Origin: Adiantum capillus-veneris
Taxonomy: Eukaryota > Streptophyta > Polypodiopsida > Polypodiales > Pteridaceae
Direction of reading: 5' to 3'
Length of the DNA: 64,000 nucleotides
Assembly: GCA_014529385.2 (NCBI GenBank)
Contig: CM043959.1
Location: 15,572,809 to 15,636,808 of the forward strand
Under the pieces are notes generated by a model. It did no database searches and was not told where the DNA came from. It was given only the letters and a program-made list of their open reading frames with translations. Shown piece after piece: positions 1-10,677 of this stretch (positions are counted from its first letter, which is position 1; every line of letters begins with the position of its first letter). The position numbers were made by a program, and so were the translations under genes.

Positions 1-1036
1 CTACAAACAGAGCTCATCTTAGTGGAATTATTCGGAAGCTTAGTAGAAACCTTCACAGCTAAATTGGGCCGATCTGATCCCGCTACCAACTGATACAAAA
101 AGCACATCAAAGCAGTACTATAATCGGTAAGTTTGGGCCTACAGAATCAGCCTAGTCCCAGCACTAGTGCAATTTTTGCAGCACACCCCAAACCGATTGA
201 TACCTTAGTGCGCAAACTTAGCCCCCAGATTGGTAATTGGAAGAAAAACAAAGGGCTAAAAACGGCAATAATCGTAGGGAAGTAGGCTGTAGCACATATT
301 CAAGGACTTATCAACCCATTTCGAAGCTCCAGGCAGACTCAATCCCACAATTGAAAAAAGCTACATGTCAACCAACACACAGCACAACCTACACAACACA
401 CTTGCGCGTGTGTACACAGACTCTTTGTTATTACAATATCTCGATTGTATCGCCTACAACAAGCCCAATTGCCCAGAAAAAACCAAAGGTGACTCCAGTA
501 AGAGCTTTGGATTATAACCATTTTGTTTGGGTTGGATGCCATGTTAGCAACTTCATGTCAACTGCCACATCATTAAAATCTGCCATGTCATAAAAAAGGA
601 AAGAGCAGGGAGCACACAGAGAGGAGACTGAAGGAACGAAGAGGGCACATAGGATAGGAAATAAAACAAAATGTGAGAGGGAGAGAATGACCCAAGAGCA
701 ATAACTTGAGAGAGTTCTCATACAAGAATGAGGGGCGGAGGGACATTTATATACTAATGTAAGTGACCTAAATTCCTGCGTAATAAACTGCCACATCTAC
801 AAATAATGACACATAGCAAAAACACCTAGTAATGTGCCACATCAGCATAAAACCTAATAAATGGGTAAAATGGGCAAAAGATGCATATGCCATTATGGCC
901 ATACAACACTTCCCTTTCAACACCAGATAGGGTGGTCCAATTTCACATCGCTGAAGAAGATAATATGGTCTAGGTCGAGGTAGAGGCTTGGTGAGAAGTC
1001 TGTAGGATTGTCAATGGTTGTCAATGGGGGGACAAT
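1..1036. other. unassigned flank, no gene recognised
   Basis: I see no recognisable protein, RNA gene or intact mobile element here. Short open frames at 237-593 and 512-796 have no motif or homopolymer logic that suggests coding. Read on the minus strand, the stretch from 922 leftwards looks somewhat LTR-like: it begins TGTTGAAAGGGAAG, has TATATAAA at 746-753, and is followed by a CT-rich leader. No primer site or matching second LTR is visible, so this stays a guess. Confidence 0.3.
560..922 (-). repeat. possible LTR relic (low confidence)
   Basis: On the minus strand the segment starts TGTTGAAAGG, a beginning typical of plant Ty1/copia LTRs. It carries TATATAAA about 170 nt in, followed by a pyrimidine-rich leader. 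The end point is not defined, no tRNA-like primer site follows, and no second copy lies in the window. It could equally be an unrelated intergenic stretch with a chance TATA box. Confidence 0.2.
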
Positions 1037-2058
1037 TGTCACGTGCACATCTAACCCTATGTGCATGTGGACAAGCTGTTCCTACTTCTAGGGTTTAGGA
1101 AGCCTAGGAAGTGTTCTCGAAACCTTGTGAGCCTGTACGTGGGCCGTGCATGTCCAAGCACTTAGCGTAGTTGCATACCCTCTAATTGCACACCTAGCAT
1201 GAGAATGTTTTACCACCGCATGAACCCAAAGTTGCAGGGCATATGAACCACCTCTTATGAAGTCTTTTTTTAAAGTGACCTTTAAATTATGAATCGTGGA
1301 GGTTTGCTTGATGCTGCTCGACCCAGGAATTGGCTGGTATAAAGGGAGGCCTTGGCGCATGAGAAGAAGCAGAAAAGCAAGAAGGAGAGCACAATGAAAG
1401 TCAAGTGCAGCAGGCCCTCTGAGCGTTTCTCAAGCAACAAGCATCAGCGTTTTTTAAAAAGCTCAGAGTTTTGGAGTTTCAAGACCAGCGTTTTTCAGCC
1501 TTGGCCATTTCGTCAGCAGTTCAGCCCCATCCTTGCGGTACCACCCCGTCCGCAACAGTTTCCCTCGCCAGATTTCTCCCAGCGCTATCAGTTCAGCCAG
1601 CGTTTTCAGAATTCAGCCCTTGATTTCAGATTTCAGCCCATCAGTTTTCAGCATAGCCTCGCCGTCGCCAACAGTTGCAGATATCAAACCTAGCGTTTTT
1701 CATTTTCAGCCCTCTGTCTTCGTCATCGTCATCGTCGACATCGTCATTGACATTGTCGTTGTTGACATCCTCGTCATCAAGTACCACAACATCTAGAAGC
1801 ATTGTACTAGACCTTTGTGCAATCTAAAGCAAATACCTCTCTAGCAATAGAGGGGGGGCCCTTGGAACCCCATTTGGTGTCGTCTCTTTTCTCTCTCTGT
1901 AGCACTCTTGCACTCTCCCTCACAGTTTGCATCCCACTCTCTCTTGTTTTGGTCATTGCACATTCTCTCACTAAGCACGGAAGGCTCTCCCTTACGCTAA
2001 GTAAAAAGGAACCTTGAGTATCACTGATCACCATCATTCACTTCTGCTGCACATTACG
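1037..2058 (+). repeat. 5' LTR of TG copy A
   Basis: The LTR starts TGTCACGTGCACATC, matching LTR starts at 17,451, 22,619 and 53,150. Its end is placed just before the TGGTATCAGAGC primer site. A TATAAA-like box lies near 1,338. Downstream is a degenerate run of AGCGTTTT and TTTCAGCC units (about 1,430-1,720) and a CGT/CAT triplet run (1,725-1,780). The terminal dinucleotide reads CG where CA is expected, so the exact 3' edge is uncertain by a few bases. Confidence 0.8.
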
Positions 2059-2059
2059 T

Positions 2060-2073
2060 TGGTATCAGAGCTC
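2060..2073 (+). promoter_or_regulatory. primer binding site, tRNA-iMet type
   Basis: TGGTATCAGAGC sits directly after the LTR. This is the complement of the 3' end of plant initiator tRNA-Met and the usual primer site of plant LTR retrotransposons. Confidence 0.85.
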
Positions 2074-2367
2074 TTTGGAAGTGTTCGGTATCATCACTCA
2101 AGAAAAGAACCACAAGAATGTTTTTTGCTTGTTGTGGTCATACGTAACCCAAGACCACTTGGGCGCGTCGATCCCTAATCTGTGTTTTTGAAGAGTGGCA
2201 AGTAACCCAAGAAAGAAGGGCTTGTCCACCCTTCCCTCGTTCCTCTTTTCCACTCATTGAGAGAGGACCTTGCACTTAGCGACACGCCAATCGACATGGG
2301 GTGGAAAAAAGCAACCTTGGTGTGAGCGCAAGGCCGCTAAGGGGTACACCTGCATGAAGAGTCGAGC

Positions 2368-3547
2368 TTGGGTAAGAGAAAAGCCTTTTTAAACGCAGAT
2401 TGCAAGCCAAGAACTCAAGAACCTCATGACCCTCAAGAACTCAAAGCACCTCAAGAACTCAAAAACCCCAAGTACCCAAGAATTCAGTGCACGGTCATCA
2501 CCCGAAGCAAAATGGATACTTTGCGTGAAGATGATGAGAGTGGATTTGGAGAAGACAAAGTTTCTACACCAGGAGGATTGTTCCCCGATCCCCCCCCATC
2601 CCCATCTATGCCACGGATTGCACCAAACCCTATGGAGACTTTGGTCAAGTCGATGATGGACATGATACTACAACAAGAGGCGCATGGCAGCCATGGAGCT
2701 TGAGCGTGAGCAAGCATGCATGGCGGCCAAAGAACGAAGGGCAACTATGGAGCTCGAGCGTGAGAAAGCACGTGAGGCTCAACGTATAGCGGCCGGAAAA
2801 AAGCGAGCGGCTCTAGATTTAGAGCAGGAGGTGCAAAGGGATCAACGCATGCAAGAGTTGATCCTACAAGTTCTCAACCCCAAGACCGAGCCACTCAAAG
2901 AAGCAGGTGAATCTTCCAATAGCACAGGTAGAGGCGACGATTCCAACAATCCAACCATTGAGAAGTCGACGTTTAGTAAGTATGACGGTAAGATGAATTC
3001 TTCTGTGATTCATTCGTGGTTGCATCAATTCAATGCTTACTTTGCGACTAACAAGAAAACAAGTAACAATAAAGTTTTGATGACTGCTATGTATCTAGGA
3101 GAGGATGCCATTAATTGGTATCAAGCTTAGCAGGAGTCACAGTTGGCTAAGCACCTTGAGCATACTGAGGAAGACGTTCTCCTCTCTCTAAGCTTGAGCG
3201 ACTTCCAAGACAAGCTCAAGGCTCGCTTCATGCCACCTTAGGACCTAGATCGGTTAAAAGAAGATTGGCGTGGTCTCAAGCAAAATGGATCTCCTGTCAT
3301 GTCTTTGTCTAACCGTATTTTGCAGATTGGCGTCCAATTGCGCAAATCGGATGCCGAAAGAAAGGAGGCTTTCCTTTTCAAGTTAGACGAGTACATCAAG
3401 TTTGATGTGCAAGTCTTTAGCCCTACAGACTACAACACGGAAGTGGCAATTGCTCTCGCCCAAGAAATGAAGCACAACGAAGGCAAGCCTAAGGAGACTA
3501 AGGTCTCAAAGTACCTCTCAGAACCCTCAGAACCCAACGAATGGTAA
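2368..3547 (+). pseudogene. gag: gag of TG copy A (broken)
   Basis: Gag forms the virus-like particle that packages retrotransposon RNA. The N-terminal part (2,368-2,703) ends in a short proline-rich and MMDM segment. A frame change then leads into a charged, ELERE-rich coiled-coil stretch (from 2,684) and the retrotransposon gag core (about 2,970-3,520), marked by WLHQFNAYF and INWY. In-frame stops lie at about 3,128 (TAG where copy B has tryptophan) and 3,239, and the reading ends early at 3,547. The order and sequence match copy B (19,045-20,700). It is dead as written. The family call rests on the gag core and the downstream CCHC knuckle. Confidence 0.8.
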
Positions 3548-4165
3548 GAACGATAAGACCAATGGTAAGCATAACGGTAACTCTTCTTCTCAATCTTCTT
3601 CCACACCTAGAGCACAGAACTCTCACAATGAATCCAAGGGAAAGAACAAATCTCAAGATAAACCTAAGTTAACACCTGACGGAAAATCTGCTCAAGGAAT
3701 TGTAGGAGGATGATTAACTCTAGAAGAAAGAGCCGCTTATGGCAAAGAAGGAAGATGCTATCGATGTCACACTAAGGGTCATGTTAAGAAAGATTGCCTA
3801 AGAAAGCACCACCAAAAGCATCCACAGAATCCACATCTTTTGTTAGTACTTTGATTAACCCCAAAAGTACACAACATGTCTCTGATGAGCACCTTGATGA
3901 GTCTCTCTTTAAGTGTTATGGGCATGTGAATGGTCAACGTGTTGTGGTCTTGTTTGACTTTGGAAGTATGCATGATGTGGTCAATGATTCTCATGTAAAA
4001 AGGGCTCGCCTAGAAGCTCTTCCAGCATCTCCTATCGAGGTGTCTGGATTCGCTCCTGACATGCACTCTTTACTCACGCATGAATGTCCTAGTGTGTTAG
4101 TCTCTATTCAGCAAGCATCTTTTTGTCGAAAATTTGTTGTTCTCCTCTCTCAAGATGTAATATGA
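3548..4165 (+). pseudogene. pro: CCHC knuckle and aspartic protease of TG copy A (truncated)
   Basis: A degenerate segment leads to a zinc knuckle near 3,756-3,800 (C-x2-C-x4-H-x4-C), then a retropepsin-like domain at 3,794-4,165. The expected catalytic triplet is at 3,956-3,964 and reads D-F-G instead of D-S/T-G. The domain stops soon after the position matching the MILGIQWF motif of copy B, where E1 has inserted. Protease would cleave the Gag polyprotein inside the particle. With a mutated triplet, frameshifts and no C-terminus, this copy cannot be functional. Confidence 0.7.
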
Positions 4166-4195
4166 TTTTCAGCATTAAATGGTTTCGTAAGCATG

Positions 4196-4770
4196 TGTCA
4201 CAAAGTGATGACGTGGCTGCCCGAAACCCTAATTTTGCCAAAAACCCTAACCCTAAAAAGACTGCCAAAAAATGCTGACGTGGCAATGCTACAGCGGCAA
4301 CTTGCTTTTTGCGGCAGTTTTTGACAGTTTTTGGGCGATGCTTTTTATGCTACGCAATTGAAGAAAGAGAGAGAGCTTTTGTTTGCTTTATTCCCTCTCA
4401 AGTGAGAAAGAGAGAGAAATGGTGAAAAGCAGAAGGCTTTTGCTTTATTTTAAAAGCTTTTGATTTTCAGCTTTTGAAGCTTTTTGGGGCTCCCTTGTAC
4501 TCTTTAAATAAGTGGGTAGGCCACTCACAACTCACAGCATTTGGACGCAGAGTCTGAGTGTGAGCGCCTGCCCGCACTCTTGTACTTTGAACTCAGATTA
4601 ATACAAAAAGAAATACCGAAAGGGGCGCCAGTCTTTGGGGCCAATATCTCTAGGCACGGAACCCCGCAGGGCTAGTGTTGAATCAATTGTGAAACTGTGA
4701 ATTGTATTTGAAGTGATTATTTGGTGCTATCGTGGTAGATTCTTGACTTGGAGTGTCCAAGTTTATTACA
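4196..4770 (+). repeat. 5' LTR of E1
   Basis: The LTR is 575 bp, begins TGTCACAAAGTGATGACG and ends TTACA. It contains AAACCCTAA-type boxes near its start, TTTAAATA as TATA box at 4,503-4,510, and the shared motif AAATACCGAAAGGGGCGCC ending at 4,629. Related LTRs lie at 8,548, 14,725, 16,978 and, inverted, 43,291. Confidence 0.92.
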
Positions 4771-4771
4771 G

Positions 4772-4783
4772 TGGTATCAGAGC
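4772..4783 (+). promoter_or_regulatory. primer binding site of E1, tRNA-iMet type
   Basis: TGGTATCAGAGC starts one base after the LTR end and matches the complement of the initiator tRNA-Met 3' end. Confidence 0.9.
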
Positions 4784-4841
4784 ATGGCCGATTTCTCTTC
4801 TACAGGAAATCCGGTCCCTAATTTTTTTTCCCGCGGCACGT

Positions 4842-6463
4842 ATGGCTTCAGGCAAAGATCAGTCGACTCCCTCTGCATCCGGAGATGCGGGAAGGGATCA
4901 CAACGAAGATTCTGGCAAGGAGTATGGCCCGCCTCAGCCTACTCAGGCGGAGCGTCGAGAGATGGAGCGTCGTCAATCGATCAGCGATGCAACAAAGATG
5001 ATGCTCAATTTTGCGAAGGACCCAAAATTTGCAAAATATATGAGCGAGACTTCTTTTCAGGAAGTGCACGAGCAGTGGCAGAAAACCACCCCACCACCCC
5101 CGAACCCCGCTCTCAAGAAACCTTCTGCTCACAAGAAATATTCAGAGAAGGAATTAGAAGAGGTGGTTGATGCACAGATTGCTCAACTTTTTGACCGTGC
5201 AGAACAAAGCTAAAAAGCAGGGCAAAAAGCAGAAGAAAGGCACTGACTTCCTGGGTTCTTTTTTGGGTCATCAGTCGACATTTGATAAGGCAAAGAAACA
5301 GAATAAGCGTGTTCGATTTGAAGGAGTACCCAATTCTTCTTCTTCTTCTTCTTCTTCTTCTTCTTCTGATAGTTCTTCGAGCTCTTCAGATTCGAGCGAA
5401 GAAGACAGAAAAGGCAAAAAAGTGAAGCAAGAAACAACGCTTCGGAAAGGGCAAGAAAAAGGCAAAGAAGTCTAAATCTCGCCCAGTGAGAGACAGTTCT
5501 ACGGAGGACTCGTCTACAGACAGTTCAGACTCTGATGAGAGCAACTTTTATGCGAAAAAGAAGAATTTTTACAAAGCGAACTAGGATGACTTTCTCGAAG
5601 ACAAAAGCAAGAAAGTCCGAGAATTTAAGGAAGGTGGACAGTCAATTAAATTTGATACGTTTTCGGGATATAGAGATGCTTGGAAGGCTTTGTCTTTTGT
5701 ACAGCAGTTTGACATCGCTTTCGCGGGAGGACGCTACTCCGAGCACTCTTAAGATTCGGAGAGCTGCCTCTTACTTTAAAGGGAATGCTCGAACTTGGTG
5801 GTCCACGCTTCTTTTAAACAAGCCTCCGCCAGTTAAATGGCTGAAATTCAAGAGGCTTTTTATTTCTTCTTGGCTGACTCAAGAGTATGAACGTGATATA
5901 CGAACTGCTTGGAACCATCTTCCGATGACCAAGAAAAATACAGTGGACGCTTATTGCGAGAGATTCTGGAGCTCTTTTCTACCCGCCTCTTCATTCAAGA
6001 AGATCTCATTTAGAGAACAGATTGAGCGGTTTACCTTGGGTCTACCTACAGAGATCCGAGATCATTGCTTGGAACAGAAGTCAGCTTCTATTCAGAAGTT
6101 GATGAGTCATGCGAAACGGGGTTTTGCCATTCACTTTGGCAGTCTAATCTACCCCACCGATGAGGTCATGACACAAAGCCGAACAGACTTCGACGAATGA
6201 AAGTAGAAAGAGAGAGCAACTCAGAAAAGAAAGATGCACGACCCAAGCTTACTCCTCAGGAGCGGGCTCGCTTCATCAGGGAGGGTAAGTGCTTTGGATG
6301 CGGGGAACATGGACATATCTCCGGGAAGTGCCCTAGCAAGGCACCGAATGAACAGGATGAAGAAAGGCCAGAAAGTTCTAAAGCAGCTGAGAGACGTTGC
6401 ACAAAGGCAGATAAAAAGCAGAACTGGTACCACATTGCGTGGGGCCTGAACAAAATCAAATGA
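4842..6463 (+). pseudogene. gag: gag of E1 (frameshifted)
   Basis: The start at 4,842 (MASGKDQSTP) matches the E2 gag start at 9,211. The N-terminal part runs in one frame to 5,213. It is followed by a lysine-rich and serine-repeat linker (about 5,215-5,480, a TTC triplet run), then the gag core in another frame (5,535-6,200; landmarks AASYFKGNARTWWS and FTLGLPTEIRDHC). A CCHC knuckle starts near 6,290 (CFGCGEHGHISGKC) in a third frame. At least two frame changes and a stop at 5,583 break it. The basic, serine-rich linker is typical of this family and its low complexity produces long spurious frames on the other strand. Confidence 0.85.
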
Positions 6464-6479
6464 ATGAAAGTACAAACTT

Positions 6480-8547
6480 TGCTGCTTCTAGAGCAAAGTG
6501 AAAGATCAGGAAGCTCTTTTGAAGGAGCCAAGGCCAACTTCTTTTGACTTGGGATTGGTGGCTCAATTTGGAATTACGCCCGACAGGCTGAGGCCACAGG
6601 CGGAGGTAGTTCGAGTGGCACCTGGACGGGATGTTGCCATTACACCGAGCATTGGCAAACTCCGTTTGCAATGACAGGGGTGTTTTAGGGCACGTGGAAT
6701 GACGTTCTACTCGAAATCCCTTGTGGTTGACTACCGGGCCGAGAATGCGACATTGACAAATGAAGGGCTCAGAGATTGTACTTGATGAATTTCAGTTTCT
6801 TTACTCACTTTTTTTTGAGAGAGAACTGAACGATGGATGAAGGTTGAATATGTTTTGACCTGAACAAAAGCACGCCAAGATTTTCTCCACAGTCATGCCA
6901 ATTGCTTTTCAGAGGGCCTGTCAGGCGAGTTACCGCCCGCTCGTCTTGAAGATCATACCATTGATCTGATACCTGGAAGCACACCACCGAACCGGCCACC
7001 TTACCATGTGAGCCGAGCACAGAATGAAGAGATTATGAACCAAGTGAAAGACCTCTTGGAAAAGGGTCTTGTCCAGCCTAGTACTTCATCGTATTGCTCT
7101 CCAGTGTTGTTGGTTTTGAAGAAAGACGGATCTTGGAGAATGTGCATTGATTATAGAGCTCTCAACAAAATCACCATCAAGAACAGATTTCTGATTCCTG
7201 ATATACTCGACAGATTACAGGGATCCTCGTGCTTTAGCAGGATTGATCTGAAGAGTGGATATCATTAGATCAGAATCGCGCCGGGAGACGTCTACAAGAT
7301 AGCTTTTCGGACTACTTTTGGGTTATTTGAGTTTTTGGTGATGCCTTTTGGCTTAACCAATGCTCCTGCGACATTTAACCGGATGATGGACATGATTTTT
7401 CGAGAGTACAAGCTATTTGTTGGCCCTTTCTTTGACAATATCATCGTTTTCTCCAAGAATGAGGCAGAACATAGAGATCATCTGCTTCAGGTCTTTCAGG
7501 CATTACCAGATCGCAAGTTAGTGATTAATGCAAAGAAAAGTGAATTTTTCCTACCAAAAATGTACTTTTTGGGACACATTGTCTCAGCAGCGGGAGTGCA
7601 AATGCATCCGGCCAAGATAGAGACTATCCGTGATTGGCCCGATTTGAAGAATGTCCATGAAGTTAGAAGCTTCTTGGGACTGTGTTCGTACTACAGGCGG
7701 TTCATTTGAAAGTTTGTAGAGGTTGCTTCCCCTTTGCATATCTTGACACAGAAAGGAGTCCCTTTCTCGTGGGAACCCACAGAAGTGACTGCCTTTCAGG
7801 AATTGAAAAAGAATTTGACTACAGGACCAATTTTTTACTTTGCCAGATTTGCAGAAGTCGTTTGATGTATATTGTGATGTTCGTGGTCGTAGTCTAGATA
7901 TGGTCTTAATGTTTGTGGTCGTAGTCTAGATATGGTCTTAATGCAAGAAGGCGAATGTCATTGCCTACGAGAGCCGATTGTTTTCAAGGCCGGAATTGAC
8001 AGAACAGATATGTGAGAAAGAGCTTTTGGTGGCTATTCATGCTTTTATTCAGTGGCGACATTACCTACTCGGAGTCGATTTTACGATTTTTATAGTTGAT
8101 GGGAGTTTATGCTACTTCGCAGTTATCGGAAAAAGCAGATGCGGTACGCAAACATCTTGTCACGGTTTACTTCTGGATTGTCCATGTGCATGGACAAAAG
8201 AAATTGGTGGCAAATATTTTGTCCTGAAAGCCGTTGGTTCTGGCTATTCCCGCAATACATCATAGAAACTTCAGGTATTGGCTGGTTAGTACGCCACAGA
8301 TACAGATTTTGCAAATGTATTCCGTTGAATACAAAAAGGGGAGATGGTAGCGGACTATTCCATTCGGGATAGCTACTTGATGAAGAAAACCATGTTGTGC
8401 GTTGCACAGCTGTTGAGGGAAAAGGTTATGACTGAATGCCACCGTCCGCCTTTTACGGGTCACCGCGGCATTGCTACCACCTTGAAAGGGGTAGAGAGAT
8501 ACTTCTTTTGGCAGAGACTCAAGAAGGATGTGGAAGAGTTTGTGCGC
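6480..8547 (+). pseudogene. pol: pol of E1, proximal part: protease relic, RT, RNase H, integrase N-terminus
   Basis: Protease survives only as pieces at about 6,480-6,780 with internal deletions. RT is readable at 7,008-7,709 ([40 protein letters not shown]). The catalytic motif reads FFDN where E2 has FFDD, and a TAG follows LKSGYH near 7,267. RNase H follows in several frames (about 7,720-8,160; EKELLVAIHAF), with a local duplication at about 7,880-7,940. The integrase zinc-finger region runs at 8,344-8,547 and is cut by the E2 LTR exactly after TGCGC. The lost catalytic aspartate and many breaks mean no activity. Confidence 0.85.
8543..8547 (+). repeat. left target duplication of E2 (TGCGC)
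   Basis: The 5 bases TGCGC precede the E2 5' LTR. TGCAC follows its 3' LTR at 15,375-15,379, so the pair differs by one transition. The interrupted E1 integrase resumes immediately after, apart from about 8 missing bases. Confidence 0.85.
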
Positions 8548-9137
8548 TGTCACAAAGTGATGACGTGGCTACCGACAGCAGAAACCCTAATTTCTGGAAA
8601 CCCTAACCCTAACTGCTGGCTGAAACCCTAAAGTGGCTGGAAACCCTAAAAGCAGGTGGAAAATGCCACGTAGCAGTAGTGTATGGATTTCCAGATTTTA
8701 CGGAGGTGGAAAAAAAGCCCAGCCTAGCAACGCAAATTGGCATGCTTTTTGGCTACGCTTTGGAGATAGAGAGAGAAAGGGAATACTTGCTTTATTTGTT
8801 TGCTCTCTTGAGAGAGAGAGAAATTGCTTTTGAACTGAAAGCTTTCGGGGCTCTGCTTTTGGACATCCCTTGTAATCTTTAAATACGCGGTGAGGGGCTC
8901 ACTCTGCAACATCTGGACGCAGAGTCTGAGAGTGAAACCCTAACCGCTCTTTGTACTTTGACATTCATTTAATACATAAAGAAATATCGAAAGGGACGCT
9001 AGTCTTTGGGGCCAATGTCTCTAGGCACGGAACTTCGCCGGGCCAGTGCAAATCTATTGTGATCTGTGAATTGTTTTGAAGTGGTTATTTGGTGCTGTCG
9101 CGATTGATTCTTGACTTGGAGTGTCCAAGTTTGTACC
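8548..9137 (+). repeat. 5' LTR of E2
   Basis: It is 590 bp, starts TGTCACAAAGTGATGACG, and has four AAACCCTAA-type boxes in its first 110 bp, TATA box TTTAAATA at 8,878-8,885 and a mutated copy of the shared AAATACCGAAAGGGGCGCC motif near 8,981-9,000. The final bases read ACC where the related LTRs have ACA. Confidence 0.92.
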
Positions 9138-9138
9138 G

Positions 9139-9150
9139 TGGTATCAGAGC
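9139..9150 (+). promoter_or_regulatory. primer binding site of E2, tRNA-iMet type
   Basis: TGGTATCAGAGC lies one base downstream of the LTR. Confidence 0.9.
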
Positions 9151-9210
9151 ACGGCCGATTTCTCTTCTACGGGAAATCCGATCCCCAATTTTTTTTTTTC
9201 CGTGGCACCT

Positions 9211-10676
9211 ATGGCTTCACGCAAGGATCAGTCGACTCCCTCTGCATCTGGAGATGCGGGCAGGGATCACAACGAAGATTCCGTCAGAGAGTACAGCCCG
9301 CCTCGGCCTACTCGGGCGGAGCGACGAGAGATGGAGCATCGTCAATTGATTGGCAAAGGACCCAAAATTTGCAAAGTATATGAGCGAGACTTCTTTTCAG
9401 GAAGTGCATGAGCAGTGGCAGAAAACCACTACACCACCCCCGAAACCCGCTCTCAAGAAACCTTCTGCTCACAAGAAATATTCAGAGAAGGAATTACAAG
9501 AGGTGGTTGATGCATGGATTGCTCAGCTTTTTGACGCGCAAAGGAAAGCCAAAAAGCACGGCAAAAAGCAGAAGAAAGGCACTGACTCCCCAGGTTATTT
9601 GGGTCGTCAGTTGACATTTGACAAAGCAAAGAAACAGAAGAAGCGTGTTCACTTTGAAGGAGTACCCAGTTCTTCTTCTTCTTCTTCCTACAGTTCTTCT
9701 AGCTCTTCAGATTCGAGCGAAGAAGATAGAAAAGGCAAAAAGCGAAGCAAGAAACAACGCTTCGGAAAGGGCAAGAAAAAGGCAAAGAAGGCTAAATCTC
9801 GCCCAGAGACTGACAGTTCTACTAAGGACTCGTCTACAAACAGCTCCGATTCCGATGCCGGAAACTTTTATGCGAACAAGAAGATTTTTTATAAAGCCAA
9901 CCAATATGACTTTCTCGAAGATAAAAGCAAGAAAGTCCGAGAGTTTAAGGAAGGTGGCCACTCGATCAAATTTGATACTTTTTCAGGATACTCAGATGCT
10001 TCGAAGGCTTTGTCTTTTATACAGCAATTTAAAATTGCTTTCGCGGGAGGATGCTACTCAGAGCACTCCAAGATTCGGAGAGCTGCCTCTTACTTTAAGG
10101 GGAATGCTCGCACTTGGTGGTCCACGCTTCTTTTAAATAAGACTGCGCCAGTTAAATGGCTGAAATTTAAGAAGCTTTTTATTTCTTCTTGGTTGATGCA
10201 AGAGTATGAAGAGATATACGAGCTGCTTGGAACCATCTTCGGATGACCAAGAAAGATACAATCAATGCTTATTGTGAGAGATTCTGGAGCTCTTTTCTAC
10301 CCGCCTCTTCATTCAAGAAGATCTCGTTCAGAGAATAGATTGAGCGGTTCACTTTGGGTCTACCCACAGAGATCCGAGATCACTGCTTGGAACAGAAGTC
10401 AGCTTCTATTCAGGAGTTGATGAGTCATACGAAGCGGGGCTTTGCCATTCACTCTGGCAGTCTGACCTACCCCACAGATGAGGCCATGACACCACGAGCC
10501 GAACAGACTTCTGGGAATGAAAGTAGAAAGAAAAAGAGCAACCCAGAGAAAAAGGATGCACGACCCAAGCTTACTCCTCAGGAGCGAGCTCGATTCATCA
10601 AGGAGGGGAAGTGCTCTGGATGCGGGGAACATGAACATATCTCCGCGAAGTGTCCTAAAAAGACACAGAAAGGATA
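9211..10676 (+). pseudogene. gag: gag of E2 (frameshifted)
   Basis: The start at 9,211 (MASRKDQSTP) is the same as in E1. About 34 bases present in E1 are missing near 9,350, shifting the frame. The main frame 9,350-10,246 carries the conserved MSETSFQEVHEQW block, the basic and serine-rich linker (about 9,540-9,890), and the gag core (KFDTFSGYSDASKALSF, NARTWWS). A second shift near 10,230 leads to 10,354-10,676, with a CCHC knuckle (CSGCGEHEHISAKC, spacing C2C4H4C intact). A TAG stop at about 10,675 separates gag from the protease frame, which is otherwise in the same frame. Gag and pol may therefore have formed one long frame before decay. Confidence 0.88.
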
Positions 10677-10677
10677 G

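Larger units (their letters stand above)
1037..4195 (+). mobile_element. TG-family gag-protease LTR element, copy A (3' part lost)
   Basis: This is the 5' part of a retrotransposon: LTR, iMet-type primer site, gag, CCHC knuckle and protease, in that order. It stops inside the protease where the 5' LTR of F element E1 begins at 4,196. Copies B (17,451) and D (44,193) share the LTR start TGTCACGTG and the gag sequence. The last 5 bases before the E1 LTR are GCATG; the matching right-hand duplication and the rest of copy A are not in the window, probably lost by later deletion. Confidence 0.85.

Noticed and set aside
237-593. Possible 118-residue host protein
   Set aside because: No motif, biased codon use, upstream signal or related frame supports coding. 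Overlapping frames of similar length exist on the other strand.
4772-4783. tRNA gene fragment
   Set aside because: The 12-nt initiator tRNA complement is the primer binding site, with no cloverleaf around it.
5210-5465. Minus-strand Glu- or Lys-run proteins
   Set aside because: They are reverse readings of the TTC serine repeat in E1 gag.
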